A stretch of 64,000 bases of DNA from Pseudisothecium myosuroides (taxonomy: Eukaryota > Streptophyta > Bryopsida > Hypnales > Lembophyllaceae), in NCBI GenBank assembly GCA_951799445.1, contig OX637296.1:17980001-18044000 (forward strand), read 5' to 3'. A program made the translations under genes and the position numbers. This document shows positions 49,167 through 60,800 of the stretch, one piece after another; the first letter of the stretch is position 1, and each line of letters opens with the position of its first letter. The notes under the pieces are model-generated. The model did not search any database. It was given only the letters and a program-made list of their open reading frames with translations, and was not told the DNA's origin.

Positions 49167-49215
49167 GAGGCCTTACCGTTTGCTGGCCAATTTTTTTTTT
49201 TTTTTTTTTTTTTTT

Positions 49216-51681
49216 CGTTTTTTCGGCAACGTTTCTTGTTGTACGGGAATTCATAGCTCTCCTGAGGGCTCATATTTCTTCTAATGGTAGGCATCAACAC
49301 TACCTCCGTCCCAAAATGATCTTCTTGTAGGACAAAATGTTCCGGATTAAGGATAAAATAACATTTTAAAGACCTATTTCGCACTATAAGTAGAGTTTGG
49401 TGCACTCTTAGGGGCCAAGCAACTTTGAGCTTTAGAGCCCTTTTAAAAGTGTAGTTTTAAAGTACTGAAAAGCAGGATTTTGGGGGCATTTTCAAAGAGC
49501 ACCACTAGACATTTAATTGTTGAGTGTGAGGATTTCATTTTATGGGCATTTAGAATGTGCCCAAGACTATGTTTGGACTTCTATTTTGCCTCCCAAAGTT
49601 TCATCTCCTTCAATTAGGAAATACTCAAAGAGATGCAAAAAATAAGAACAAACAATGTTGATTGATCCCTCCTATCATTTCATTTGTCTTTCAATTGATG
49701 ATTGCATGGATGGAGGGGGAACAACTACTCAGAGTTGTTTTAGTAGTTCTAAAAAACAATTGAATGCAAAATTTGACCTATTTGAACGTTACAAAGTGCA
49801 ACGGGAAGAAAAAATGAAGGCCTATAAGAAGATCATAATGGGACGGAGGGAGTATCTTTTAGCTTCTCAAAAATTGACAAAAACAACTTATTCACATCAA
49901 TAGATAACCAACTCTGACTTGCATATCATCACTGGAACTTAAATTAATTTCATCAAAGGTTGGTCACAACAAAACTATTGTTTTTAAACTCTTCATTGTC
50001 CAAGGAACTGGACAAAACTTACATATGCTACAAAATATGCGTTTTACAAACTTTAGAGTTTTTTGTCCAAAAAGACTATATTATGCATAATGAATAGAGA
50101 TTTTTTATTTGGTCAAATTTAAAAAATATTAAATTGATATCTTTTTAATCAATTTTAGAAGAATTTTACTTTATAAATTCACTACTAAGAGTTTTTTAAT
50201 TTTTAAGTATGCCAATTTCATACAATTGGCAAAGATTTTATGTCACATTGATTAGCAAAATATAGTCAAGCATGGGATTATGAGAACATCAATACTTTCC
50301 TCTAAAAGTGAATTTTGAAAATTCCAATAATACTATTCAATTAATTTGTATTCATTCAAACTTCATAAAATAGGTGAGGGAATAAAAATTTAGTTTGTAT
50401 TCATAGACAATCCATTTTATGACTAGTAACATAAATTTCTTTTTTTGGCATCCAAAAAAATTGTCTACTTAAAAATTGGCAAACAATTGTGTGGATCATT
50501 AAAGGTAAAGAATCAAGTACAACTTTGAATAAATTAAACATTACTTGGACACATCATCACCTTGCAACAATATATTTTTCATTTAAAATATGGACTCTAG
50601 TGCACCTACGGATTAATTTCTAAATGCCCTAAAGTTTGTATTCTTAAGTCAAAAACTCAAGTTTGGCCATCTTTTGTGAAAACAAAACCACAACCTATAA
50701 TAATTTTTAAATTAAGAAGATTTTAAAAATCCAACCTCAAGGGTTGGATTTTGAGAATTCCTAAATTTTGAGAATTTCTTCAGGAAAAGTACTTGACTCT
50801 CTTCCAAAAGAGGTTCAAACATAGTTTTCAACACCCCTGAAGTTAGGTTTTCAAATCCAACTTTAACACCCCGTAATAAAGCTTGGTGGACTAGGTGGGA
50901 GCTGAAAATTCTCAAGTGTTTCTAAACAAGTACAAATTGCCTGGAGCTTTGGAAGAACAATACTATCACTAGGGTCCAAAAACATCCCTAAGAATTGGAA
51001 TTACCTAGTGTAGTAGTTCAAAGAAATCACAATTGTCCACACTTAAATGGCAAGGATTGTTTTTCATGAGAAATTGTCAAAAATTGTCATTTTTTGATAC
51101 ATTGAATAAGATTGAAAATAAAGCAATTTTCTTAAAACTTCAACTATAAATAAATGTAGTAGATCATATAACAAAGTGTGGAATTTTTTATATCCCATTT
51201 CACTGTGTGGATTGAAAGATTATAACATTTGAACAAAGAAAAATAAATTATTTTCATTCATGGGGAGATAAGGTCAATAGACACTTTTGGAGTGAAGTTT
51301 TTGCTCTACACAAAATTCAACCTCTACATTGTTGAATACAACAACTTGTCAGATGTATGCATGCAAAATTTCAAAAGCAAATCAAAGGTCTATCTCGGTT
51401 ATTCTAAATCACCTAGCAATAGAAGAAGGTCAAATAAATTAGTAATATAATTTTTTTTAATGATTTTTTGTGTAGTGAGAAGATTCATTATTTGAAATCC
51501 AAACTTTGAGAAATTAGAGACAAATTTCAAGATAATAGCATTTGTAGTTAGTTTAAAATATTTTATTTCAAACTACCCTATCTAGGTTAGTAGAATTTTG
51601 AATCCTCTTGGAATATAATTTTTGCACTTAAATTTTTATTTATTTTTGAAAACTTCATACTATATCACGTAAATTACATAC
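49216..51681. other. AT-rich intergenic region without recognised genes
   Basis: About 2.5 kb. Only short frames without family resemblance are present. No RNA gene was recognised. Confidence 0.35.
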
Positions 51682-51834
51682 ATGGGCAATTTCGTTAAAA
51701 TGGCGATATTTTTTTTAAATGGCATGAAAACAGTTCAGAACGGTTGTCCTGAAATCTATACTAGTCCTAGATGGTGAAAATGGCACACCGTCAAAGTGGC
51801 ACTTGGAATACTGCCATTTTAACGAAATTACCCA
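51682..51834. mobile_element. 153-bp MITE
   Basis: The ends ATGGGCAATTTCGTTAAAAT and, on the other strand, ATGGGTAATTTCGTTAAAAT form a 25-bp inverted repeat with a single C/T difference over the outer 20. The target duplication is unclear, so the superfamily cannot be assigned. Confidence 0.65.
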
Positions 51835-52063
51835 TATACATGCCATTTTTAAAAGGAAATGAGAAATTTAGCAAAAGGTGTTCAAATTGCTTGAAGCCCC
51901 CAAATGCTTGAGTTTTTTTTGGGAGCATAACTAATGATTTGGGCATTTGATTGGATTGTTTTCCTAATTCCCACGGAAGGGGACCATCTTATATAGAATT
52001 TTAGATATGTTCGTTCGAAGTTGACATTGCATGAACATATCCAAGATTTCATGAGTATGTTAA

Positions 52064-52698
52064 CCCCTAAATGTCCAAGGCACCAAATTTTGGTAGTGAC
52101 AAAACTTTGAAGTTAAATTAAACTTAACCAAGTTGCTATTTTTAGTAGTTTATATTTTTGTAAAATTCTATTTGAAGTCTACTTTTAGTGTCAAAAATCC
52201 AATTTTCAAAATGATTGATTATGATTTTTCTATTCAAGATTTTGTGCAAGGGTACCCATTGCAATCTTGACTTTCCGTAGTGTTGGGGTCTCTTGGAAAT
52301 GCGCCTCAAATACACTAGATCTTGGAGGAAAAATCACATTAGAAATTCATTTAAAAAAATTATAGAGTAGATTTTGAGAAGCCGTAAATTGATTGGGGTT
52401 ATGCATGTTAGGCCTTTTAACCTCATATTTTTTGGTGACCAACTTTTTAGATTTGATATGTAAAAAAATATTGAAAGAATTTCTTAGTTTTAACACTGTC
52501 ATGTTCAAACATTATAATCTTTGAATTCATAAGTGATATTCTTGGATTTTCTTTTCCTATGTGATCTCTAACATGTCTAGTTTGAATTTGTATGGTTACA
52601 ATTCAAAAAAAATTGATACAATTTATTAAAATGTTGGCTTTTTGTTCAATTTAGAGCAAATTCTTAGAAGTTCAAAACAGGCCTTGGACATTTAGGGG
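52064..52698. mobile_element. TTAA-flanked element, 635-bp family, copy 3
   Basis: TTAA lies at 52060–52063 and 52699–52702. It begins CCCCTAAATGTCCAAGG and ends CCTTGGACATTTAGGGG. It is 635 bp, exactly the length of copy 1. The same T-for-C change appears at both ends (GTCC for GCCC). Confidence 0.82.
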
Positions 52699-52702
52699 TT
52701 AA

Positions 52703-53608
52703 ACAATCATTTAATCCTTTACATGTTAATGAGAACAAAACACCTTCTAGGTTAATTTTAGATTGCATTTAAATCTGCAATCAAGTTTTTTTGAGGGAAA
52801 ACGATGACAAGTTGCATGAATACGTGTATAACATTGTGTACCCATGGCGTTGGGGACTTGGGGTCCCTTCTGCATCCTTCAAAAGAAGACCCCAATAGTG
52901 AAACATAGAGTACTATATGCATGTTCTTCATGAAGCCTAAATGGAAACGTTGCCATGATACTTGAAATCTATTACTAATTCCTCCCCAAGTATCATGCTC
53001 TTTTTGCAAGGATGGGACCTAAACTTCAATTTATTAAAAAGAAAACCCGATGTAATTAGATTATATGCAATCCTGCCTTGCTATCATTACAAGAAAAAAA
53101 TACAAGTTGAATAGAAATTCAAATGCAACTTAGAATTAGAAGCAAAGTAGGGATCTGAGAGAAGATAACTCTAATGAATATGGATTGTTTCAAAACTACC
53201 ACTTTCCAATGTGGACACTTTCACTCCCAAAACATATATCACCTTCTTGTACGTATTTATGTCACTTATCATTAGGATACAAAATGCAATGAAAAGCTAC
53301 TAGATCTTACAAGTAGTGGAGTATCATGCAATAGTGGGGTATCGTCACTTACCCTTAGTATACAAAATGCAATGAAAAGCTGTTAGATCTTACAAATGGT
53401 GGGGTATCATGCAATAGTGGATAGGCAAGGTAAGTCATCCTATTTGTGCCACTTTGTCCACACTTCGTGAACATTATGTGTTAGTAATATATTGTACATT
53501 TCAAATTAAAAAATGTCCATTGCTCAAGACAAAAATGTGGCACAAGTAGGATGGTTTAACCTTGTAAGGATGCTGTGGATCAAAGTGGTCCAATGGATGA
53601 CTTCACTG
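52703..53608. other. Spacer with an 83-bp tandem duplication
   Basis: No gene. Between 53256 and 53421 a block with ACAAAATGCAATGAAAAGCT, TTAGATCTTACAA and GGTATCATGCAATAGTGG (variants in the first unit) occurs twice at a period of 83 bp. Confidence 0.6.
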
Positions 53609-53612
53609 TCAA

Positions 53613-54187
53613 CCCTTTAAGGACCGGTCGACCACTTTTTGGTCGATTTCACGACTTTTTGTCTCCTACTATTCATAGAACATCTGATTTCAAAAAACTC
53701 AAAGAGAAACGCAATTAGAGTGTCTTCATACACTCCTAACAGAGCCAATTTCAAGAGAATGCATGCAAAATTGAGTGAATTGTGCTTGTTTAAACTTGAA
53801 ATGGCCTAACCTTTCATATTGGAGTTTTCAAAGAAAATGCATATTTAATGTAAAAGACAACTATATATATGTGCGAAGGAATTAGCCAAAAGGTTTTTGG
53901 TCGATTTTTAGACCATATACTCAAATTTATGCCCAATTGTAGCAAACCCTAATTAGAACTAGTGCCAAAGGGTGTTTACAACACATCAATCTTCAAAAAG
54001 TAATTACAAGGATGTGAACCATTGGATCACTTTCATTTTTTATTTGCTTCAAGGATCTAACTCATAGAATCAATTTATACAATCTGATCTAAAATTACAT
54101 CTTTGAAGAGGGCATGAAACAACACTTTTTCATAATTGTATGCAAAAACTACACCCGCCCCCCAAATCGACCACGGTCCTCAAAGGG
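53613..54187. mobile_element. TTAA-type element, 575-bp H type
   Basis: TCAA at 53609–53612 and TTAA at 54188–54191. The ends are CCCTTTAAGGACCGGTCGAC and, on the other strand, CCCTTTGAGGACCGTGGTCG. The termini are related to, but distinct from, the CCCCTAAAGGACC group. Non-coding. Confidence 0.65.
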
Positions 54188-54191
54188 TTAA

Positions 54192-54844
54192 CTAAAGAAA
54201 AAGAGAATGCACCAATAATCAGAGAATTTTGGTGACTACCTTGGTCACAGGCCATGTCCTTACAGGGGTAACTGAATTATACCTTATTAGACACCCGTTT
54301 CACCTCAGTTGTCCAAACTCTGAACATCATTTGTTATCACAATTTGACAACCATTTTGCCCTGCAATGGCCTCAAAAGCGAAAAAAAGGACAGGCAATGT
54401 AATCAACAGATGCAGGCAGGCAGCCAGCATAAGGATTCTCTTGAAGTCAGGTTGAATCAGCTCAGAGTTCGATGCATTTGTGCGCGGTAATGATCCAAAT
54501 ACGCACCCTACATATCCCGAGAAGCTGATCTACCCAAATTAACACAAATAGCAACCCTTTCTACATCTTGAATAATAATTTCTTTATTCTTGAATCAATC
54601 TGAATATTGAATTTTCATCAAAGTTTTAAGTATTGATATATTTTCTGCAGGGACAACTTCAGTCCATATGGAAAGACATTAACAAACCAATCAGGAACAC
54701 AACACATATTGATCAAGAATATTTTTGCCCATCCATAATTTCACAGATTGGGATTTGAAGTTGTGATATAAGTACAAGCAGCACTAATAGGGTGCTGCAG
54801 CAGCAACTAGATGTTATCTAAGTTTCTACTCGAAGGACTAATAC
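54192..54844. other. 3' flank of the Sec10–formin gene
   Basis: About 650 bp, presumably including the 3' UTR. No other gene was recognised. Confidence 0.4.
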
Positions 54845-57800
54845 CTATCTCGCTTTGCTCTGAGGGCTAGGTTGCATTACATCTTTGCAAGTACGTTCTA
54901 AAATGCCTAAAAATTCTCGAACAACAAAAAATACCTTAAAAGGTTGTGAATCGAAATCTTTAGAAGCAGCTTCGCCATAGAAGTAGACACTAACCTTCTT
55001 CACGGAGTCAAACGCTCCTTTGAAGTCCGCTTCTGCAGTGGCCACATTCGAATCTGCTTCTGACACAAACTTTTCCATCGCCTCCTGAAAAGAATCATCT
55101 GTGAGATCTACAGTACTATCTTTGACTTTACATTCCGCCCCTTGCGTTTCTGTGAAGCGCCCTTCCGTCACCTGCGCCTTAATTCCGCGCAATCCATTCA
55201 CTAGCTTCTGAATCGCTGCTTTCAAAGACGAAGCATCGAAGCCACCTGCTTTCCTAACATTTGACATCTCTACTGGTAATCTCGAAATCACTTCCATGCC
55301 CATCTTTCTCGACTCTTCTCCATTCGTCTTCTCCATCTGATTGCTCGCAATAGCCGTTTCAAAAAGAGAGTCATTTGGTGATTGTGGAGTTGAAGGAGTC
55401 GTAGGCACGCCGTTGGGATCGGCGTTGTTCAGCCTTGCAACACGTGCCTCCTCTGAACTGATGATTTGCTTGATCACGAAGTGAAGCAGGGTTGTCTTTC
55501 CATCAGCTCCTTTCACATCATCAAGTTTCAAGAGATTATCAAGTTTGAATGCTTGAGCATCTCCTCGATACGTGCCCCTGTTCAGGCTGTTGCCAGCCTT
55601 CAACACAGCTGCTAGGAGCTTCGCAAACGTCTTGCTCCCTTTCAGCTCTTTGCATGCCAACTGCATCAAACGCACCAACGCAGATTAATCTCACTTGTGA
55701 TCAAAAGCAGCTGGTCAAGTTTGTAGCTATACAAGACATTCTCACAGTAACATGAACACTGCACAAGCATTATGTGACCTAAACACAATAATACAAAAAC
55801 ATGTACTAACCTCCAAGACTTTAATTGCTTGTTGAACATGTAGCATCTCTTCCTCGTACTGCGTTCGATACAGCATTGCACTGAGACGAGAAAACGCATT
55901 TGGAACATGCAAAATGGCATGGAAGAAGCGATCTGGAGGACCAAGGCTCTGAAGACTGCCATCGAACTGCATAAACTTCTTCTTCTCATCAGCAGTGGGT
56001 GCCACCTTCACCAGCGTTTCCAGCACATCCATACTTAAGCCATCACCTTCGCAGTCAAAGAACAGAAGAAAACTCAGCAAAAGTAACAGTTATTGAAATT
56101 TACTCGTGATTATCAAATTCCAACATTGATTTCTGTTAACTATCAGGAGCCCATGCAGAACCTTGCCTTCTCTTTGCTCGTGCCACTTGACTTTCCGAGC
56201 TGGCAACGTTGACAACATTGAACAAGTAACAGACAGACGAAATCATATCGCACGATCACAATCTTGATACATGAACAGACTGAAAGCACAAATTCAGAAT
56301 CCCAGGGGAAAGAACATGCAGCAAACATCAGATATGAGTACAAGACAATCCAAAATTGATGAGAATACCCCCCCAAAAGTCATTTCATCAGAAGGAAAGG
56401 AATTAAGTGAACCTTCGAGCAGATGTCCAATAACTTCGTGCTTTGACAGGTTAAGAGCCCGAAGCTGGATAGAAAAGTTGTGCGCCTTCCTTGACTCCAA
56501 TATTGCAACTTGCGTGGCGGCAGACGACCCTGACTTTTTTGCTTCAATCTTCCTGGCTGCCGGGGCAGCTAAGCCAAAGAGTGCTTCAAGCATCTCAGTA
56601 TCAAACCTGCACGATCACAAGCAGTATGAAAAAAGATTTAAAAACTATCTAACACATTGAGCACACAACAGGCTTCAATTGCAAACATCTTATCAATGAC
56701 GATCCATGATCACACTCATTCAACACAGGTAAGCATAAAAAAACATCACGGAATGATGCAGAAACGTACTCCTCCATAGATTTATCCAACGTATCCCACA
56801 CCATCGATTGGTCTGTTGCCGCTTTCAATTTATCCCAATGTAAAGGCTTGAGTGCATGCTTTGGAGGGGAAATTACCCTAGCAGCTGGCAGCTTCTTACC
56901 AACATTAATAGGTTTCAGGCCAGGAGGTGGTGGAGGGGAAGGACCCCCTCGCCCTCCTGGAGGTGGTGGAGGGGGAGGAGCACCTCGCCCTCCTGGAGGG
57001 GGTGGTGGGGGTGGTGCACCTCGTCCTCGTCCTCCTGGTGGTGGCGGTGGCGGTGGAGCACCGCGGCCTGCAGGAGGAGGTGGTGGTGGAGGCGGTCCAC
57101 CTCGGCCTCCTGGAGGGGGTGGTGGGGGTGGAGGAGCCCCGCGCCCTCCAGGGGGAGGTGGGGGAGGTGGAGGAGCAGCCCGCCCTCCTGGGGGTGGAGG
57201 AGGCGGCGGTGGAGGACCAGGTCGCCCTGCTTGGGGTTTGGGTGGAGGAGGAGGGGGAGGAGCAGCTCGCCCTCCAGTCGGTGGAGGTGGGGGTGGGGGA
57301 GGAGGAGGTGGTGCACCAACTGGCCGTCCTGCAGGAAGAGGAGGGGGAGGGGGTGGGGGTGGAGGAGAAGCAGCTGCTCGCCCTCCTGGAAGTGGAGGTG
57401 GTGGGGGCGGAGGTGGAGGAGCAGCAGTTGTCCTGCCACCTGGAAGAGGAGGCGGGGGAGGAGGTGGGGGAGCAACTGACTTTCCTGGCAGGGGAAGCAC
57501 AGGAGCAAGAGCAGCTGCCCTGCTTGGGATGGGCGGAGGGGGAGGGGGGGGAGGAGGAGGAGGCAATTCTCTTTGAGGAGCAGTTGGGAGTGGAAGTGGA
57601 TCAGCAGCTGCTGTCTTCGCTTCCTCTATGCCCTCAAGAGGGGTGCTATTTACTCTAGAGACAGTAGACTCTATGCTATACAGAAACGGTTTTGAAGTCT
57701 CTTTCCGGCTGGGACGCCTTGAAAGCCCAGAGGTACCATCTCTTCTGGTAGGACGTCTTGAAAGCGCAGGAGTAACATCTGAAGAGAGGGTGCCAGGTGC

Positions 57801-60800
57801 AGATGGACCTCCTTCTTTGATAAACCTGATAGAAGGTAAAGGTAGCTTTGCAGAAGTTTGTCCCGATCTAGGTGAGGAAGGTGTATCTGAAGAGGACCAT
57901 CCACCACTGGTGGAGGAGTCGCCGTCGTCGTCGATTGATGGCAACGGGATATAGGTCTCTATGTTTAGATGCCCAACAGAGACGGACTCTGTAGGAGCAT
58001 CTGTTTCTTCAGGCACAGCCGATGGGGGTGCAGGAAGAGGTTGAGGGGCTGTAGAATTATGAATGAAATTCGATTTTACTGAAACGTCCCTCTTAAGATG
58101 CGATTTGCTCTGTTGACGCTGTATTCCTAAAACTGGGACAAAATTTTCGATTTTAGCGTCTCCACCCGAAGTACTCCTCACTGTCCTTCGTTCATAGCCA
58201 TGAACTTTACCTCCCCGGGCACCAATTCCACTCGCTTGAGGGAACCGGCTTGGCCTCCTATACCCTCTTAACGATGAACCGGCACTTTCGCGCATATTAT
58301 TCTCCTCAATATCATCTCTTCCTTCAACCTCCCTGGATGGTTCCACTTTGTCCTCGATGCTGCGTGACGATCGGGTTAGTTGTCTAGGTCCTCTCAATGA
58401 AGAAGAGGCATCATCCTCTCGCACGTTAGACTGTCTCCCTTCTGCATCGACCTCCCTGTAAGCTCCATCTCTGTCCCCAATGCTTTCAGACGATCGGGTA
58501 AACCTTCTGGGTCCTCTAGACGAAGAAGAGTTAGCACGCACCTGTACATTAGCGTCTTCCTCCTCCGCTGCATCCAGTGCATTGTATGCCCCAACTCTAC
58601 CTTCACTGCTCTGGGACAATCGGTTCAGCGTTCTTGTCCCTCTAAGGACAGAAGAATCTGCACTTTCAAGTTCAGCCTCTTCCTCTACTTCGACCTCTCT
58701 GTATCCTCCAACTCTGTCCCCAATACTTCCAGACGATCCGCTTAACCTTCTGTGTCCTCTAGGCAAATAAGCACCAGCAATCTCCAGGGTGACAGCTTCT
58801 CTCTCTTCTTCTGGATCGAGGTTCCTGCGTGCTCCACCTCTATCTGCACTCGTTTGAGATAATAGACTCGGCCTTCCAGATCCACGAAGCGAAGAAGTAC
58901 CCAAATTCACCTGCAGGTTAGCGTCCCTCTCTTCTGCAGTATCCAGTGCTCTGTGTGCTCCAAGTCTGCCTTCACTGCTTTGAGACAATCGGTTGGGCCT
59001 TCTCAACCCTCTCAGCGAAGAAAACCCTGAGGATTCGAGCAAAGTAGCGTCAGTTTCGTCTTCTTCTACCACGTCCCTATATGCTCCGACTCTATCCCCA
59101 TAGTTTCGAGACAATCGGTTCGGCCTCCCAGATCCTTTCGAGAAAGAACCAGGAGTCTCCTGCATGTCGGCATCTCCGTCGTCTGCGGCATCAAGCTCTC
59201 TGTATGCTCCGAGTCTACCTTCACTGCTTTGCGTCAATCGGTTGGGTCTTCTAGACGCTCTCAGAGAAGAAAATCCCGTACTTTCAAGTACGTTAGCTTC
59301 AGACTCCTCTTTTCCTTCAACATCCCTGTATGCTCCGACTCGGTCCCCATAGCTATGAGACATTCGGCTCAGCCTCCCATATCCCCTCAGAGAAGGACCA
59401 GAAGTCTCCTGCATGTTAGCTGCTCTCTCTTCTGCTGCATCGAGCTCTCTGAATGCTCCAGCTAATACAGAAATTGATTGTTCGTCCACACCTTTCCTAG
59501 ACCCTCTTCCACTTCTCATACCTCTCCTTTGAAATGAACCCGAACCAGCTTGAGGAGGTATTTCTTCAACACCAGTAATATCTTCATCCCTAGTAGTATG
59601 ATGCATCATCCTTTGATACGGACTGTCGAACTCTTCGCCATCGTTTCCTCGTAACAGTGGAGCCCCTCTGCCAACACCCCCGCCCCTGAGGTCTCTAGAC
59701 CTCACCCTAGACACGAGAGCTGCATCACCTTGTCCAGTACCTACATCTCTTCCCAGGTCTCCTGGGAACTTGTAGATTCTTCCAGGTCTCTTGGGCTTTT
59801 CAATTTCCATGTTCAGATGAGATTCCATTTCATCTGACGGGGATTTTGATGGTACAGGAAGAGCAGGAAGTGAAGGGATCTGCGAGGGCATCACAAAACT
59901 GCTTCTTCGATGAGCTGCATCATTTCTATCTGCATTCTTTGTTGCTGTATGTCCGTGCGACCAAGGTCGTGCATCATTATCAGGATCTGCTTCTTCATTG
60001 GCAGCCTGATTTCCAAGTAAACCATCCATCTGCAAAAATGCACTTGTTGCTCTGTTGGGCTTTTCAAGCCATCCACTAATCCTGCAACAGTTGCCAGGAT
60101 AAAAATTATTAGCGAGTAACCTACAACAGACCCTCATAAAGTTGATTACTAACTGCATAACGCGGCAAAGGGGAAAAGCTAATAAACTGATTGAACGGTG
60201 TTAGGGTTCCTCTCTTGTAAGAACTTATACCTACTCTCAAGCTTCGCCAATTTGAAGTCCTCTCTTAATTTGACGAACCTGCCAAACAACCGGTCGTTAA
60301 AGTTCAGAACCGCATCACAGCATTTACATTAACAACTCTCAAATGATAACTTGATAACGTACACTAAAGAGAGTCATACCCCACAAGACTCGTAATACCA
60401 ACATTGGGCAATCTCACAGGTAAGGAATAATTCCTACGAACCCAATATTCGGAAATATCAAAGCAATCTGCATAGACGACATGTAGAAAATGAGCACTGA
60501 AAGTCAACTGCTAATAGACCATACCGTACTGCCTCCTCTCTAGCCTCCTTAAGACTGCTCTCGATCAATGTGAGAAGGCTTTCTGGAGTCACAATGAGGA
60601 CATTCACCAGTCTGCAAGACGCATGTTCAAAAATCAGCTCATAGATGAAGCCTACCAGGGTCAGACGATACGAAGAAATCAAAAAAGGACACAGCCAGTA
60701 TGGGAGTATTACTTACGTGCCCAGAAGCTCAAATTTTTCGTCCACTGCTGGAGCCTTAAAACTTCTTACAAATTCCGTAAATTCGGCCACATCACGTTTC

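Noticed and set aside
48211..49254. Open frames of about 94–137 residues (PRFEPWTSKLRPKVLNN) present in both arms of the inverted repeat
   Set aside because: The same DNA reads as a tRNA-like element on the other strand, and the frame is shared only because the arms are copies. No protein family is evident.
56848..57658. Long Gly-rich, Val/Glu-rich and Trp/Arg-rich open frames on the plus strand
   Set aside because: They are antisense images of the proline-rich FH1 coding repeat; they contain only simple-repeat residues and no domain.
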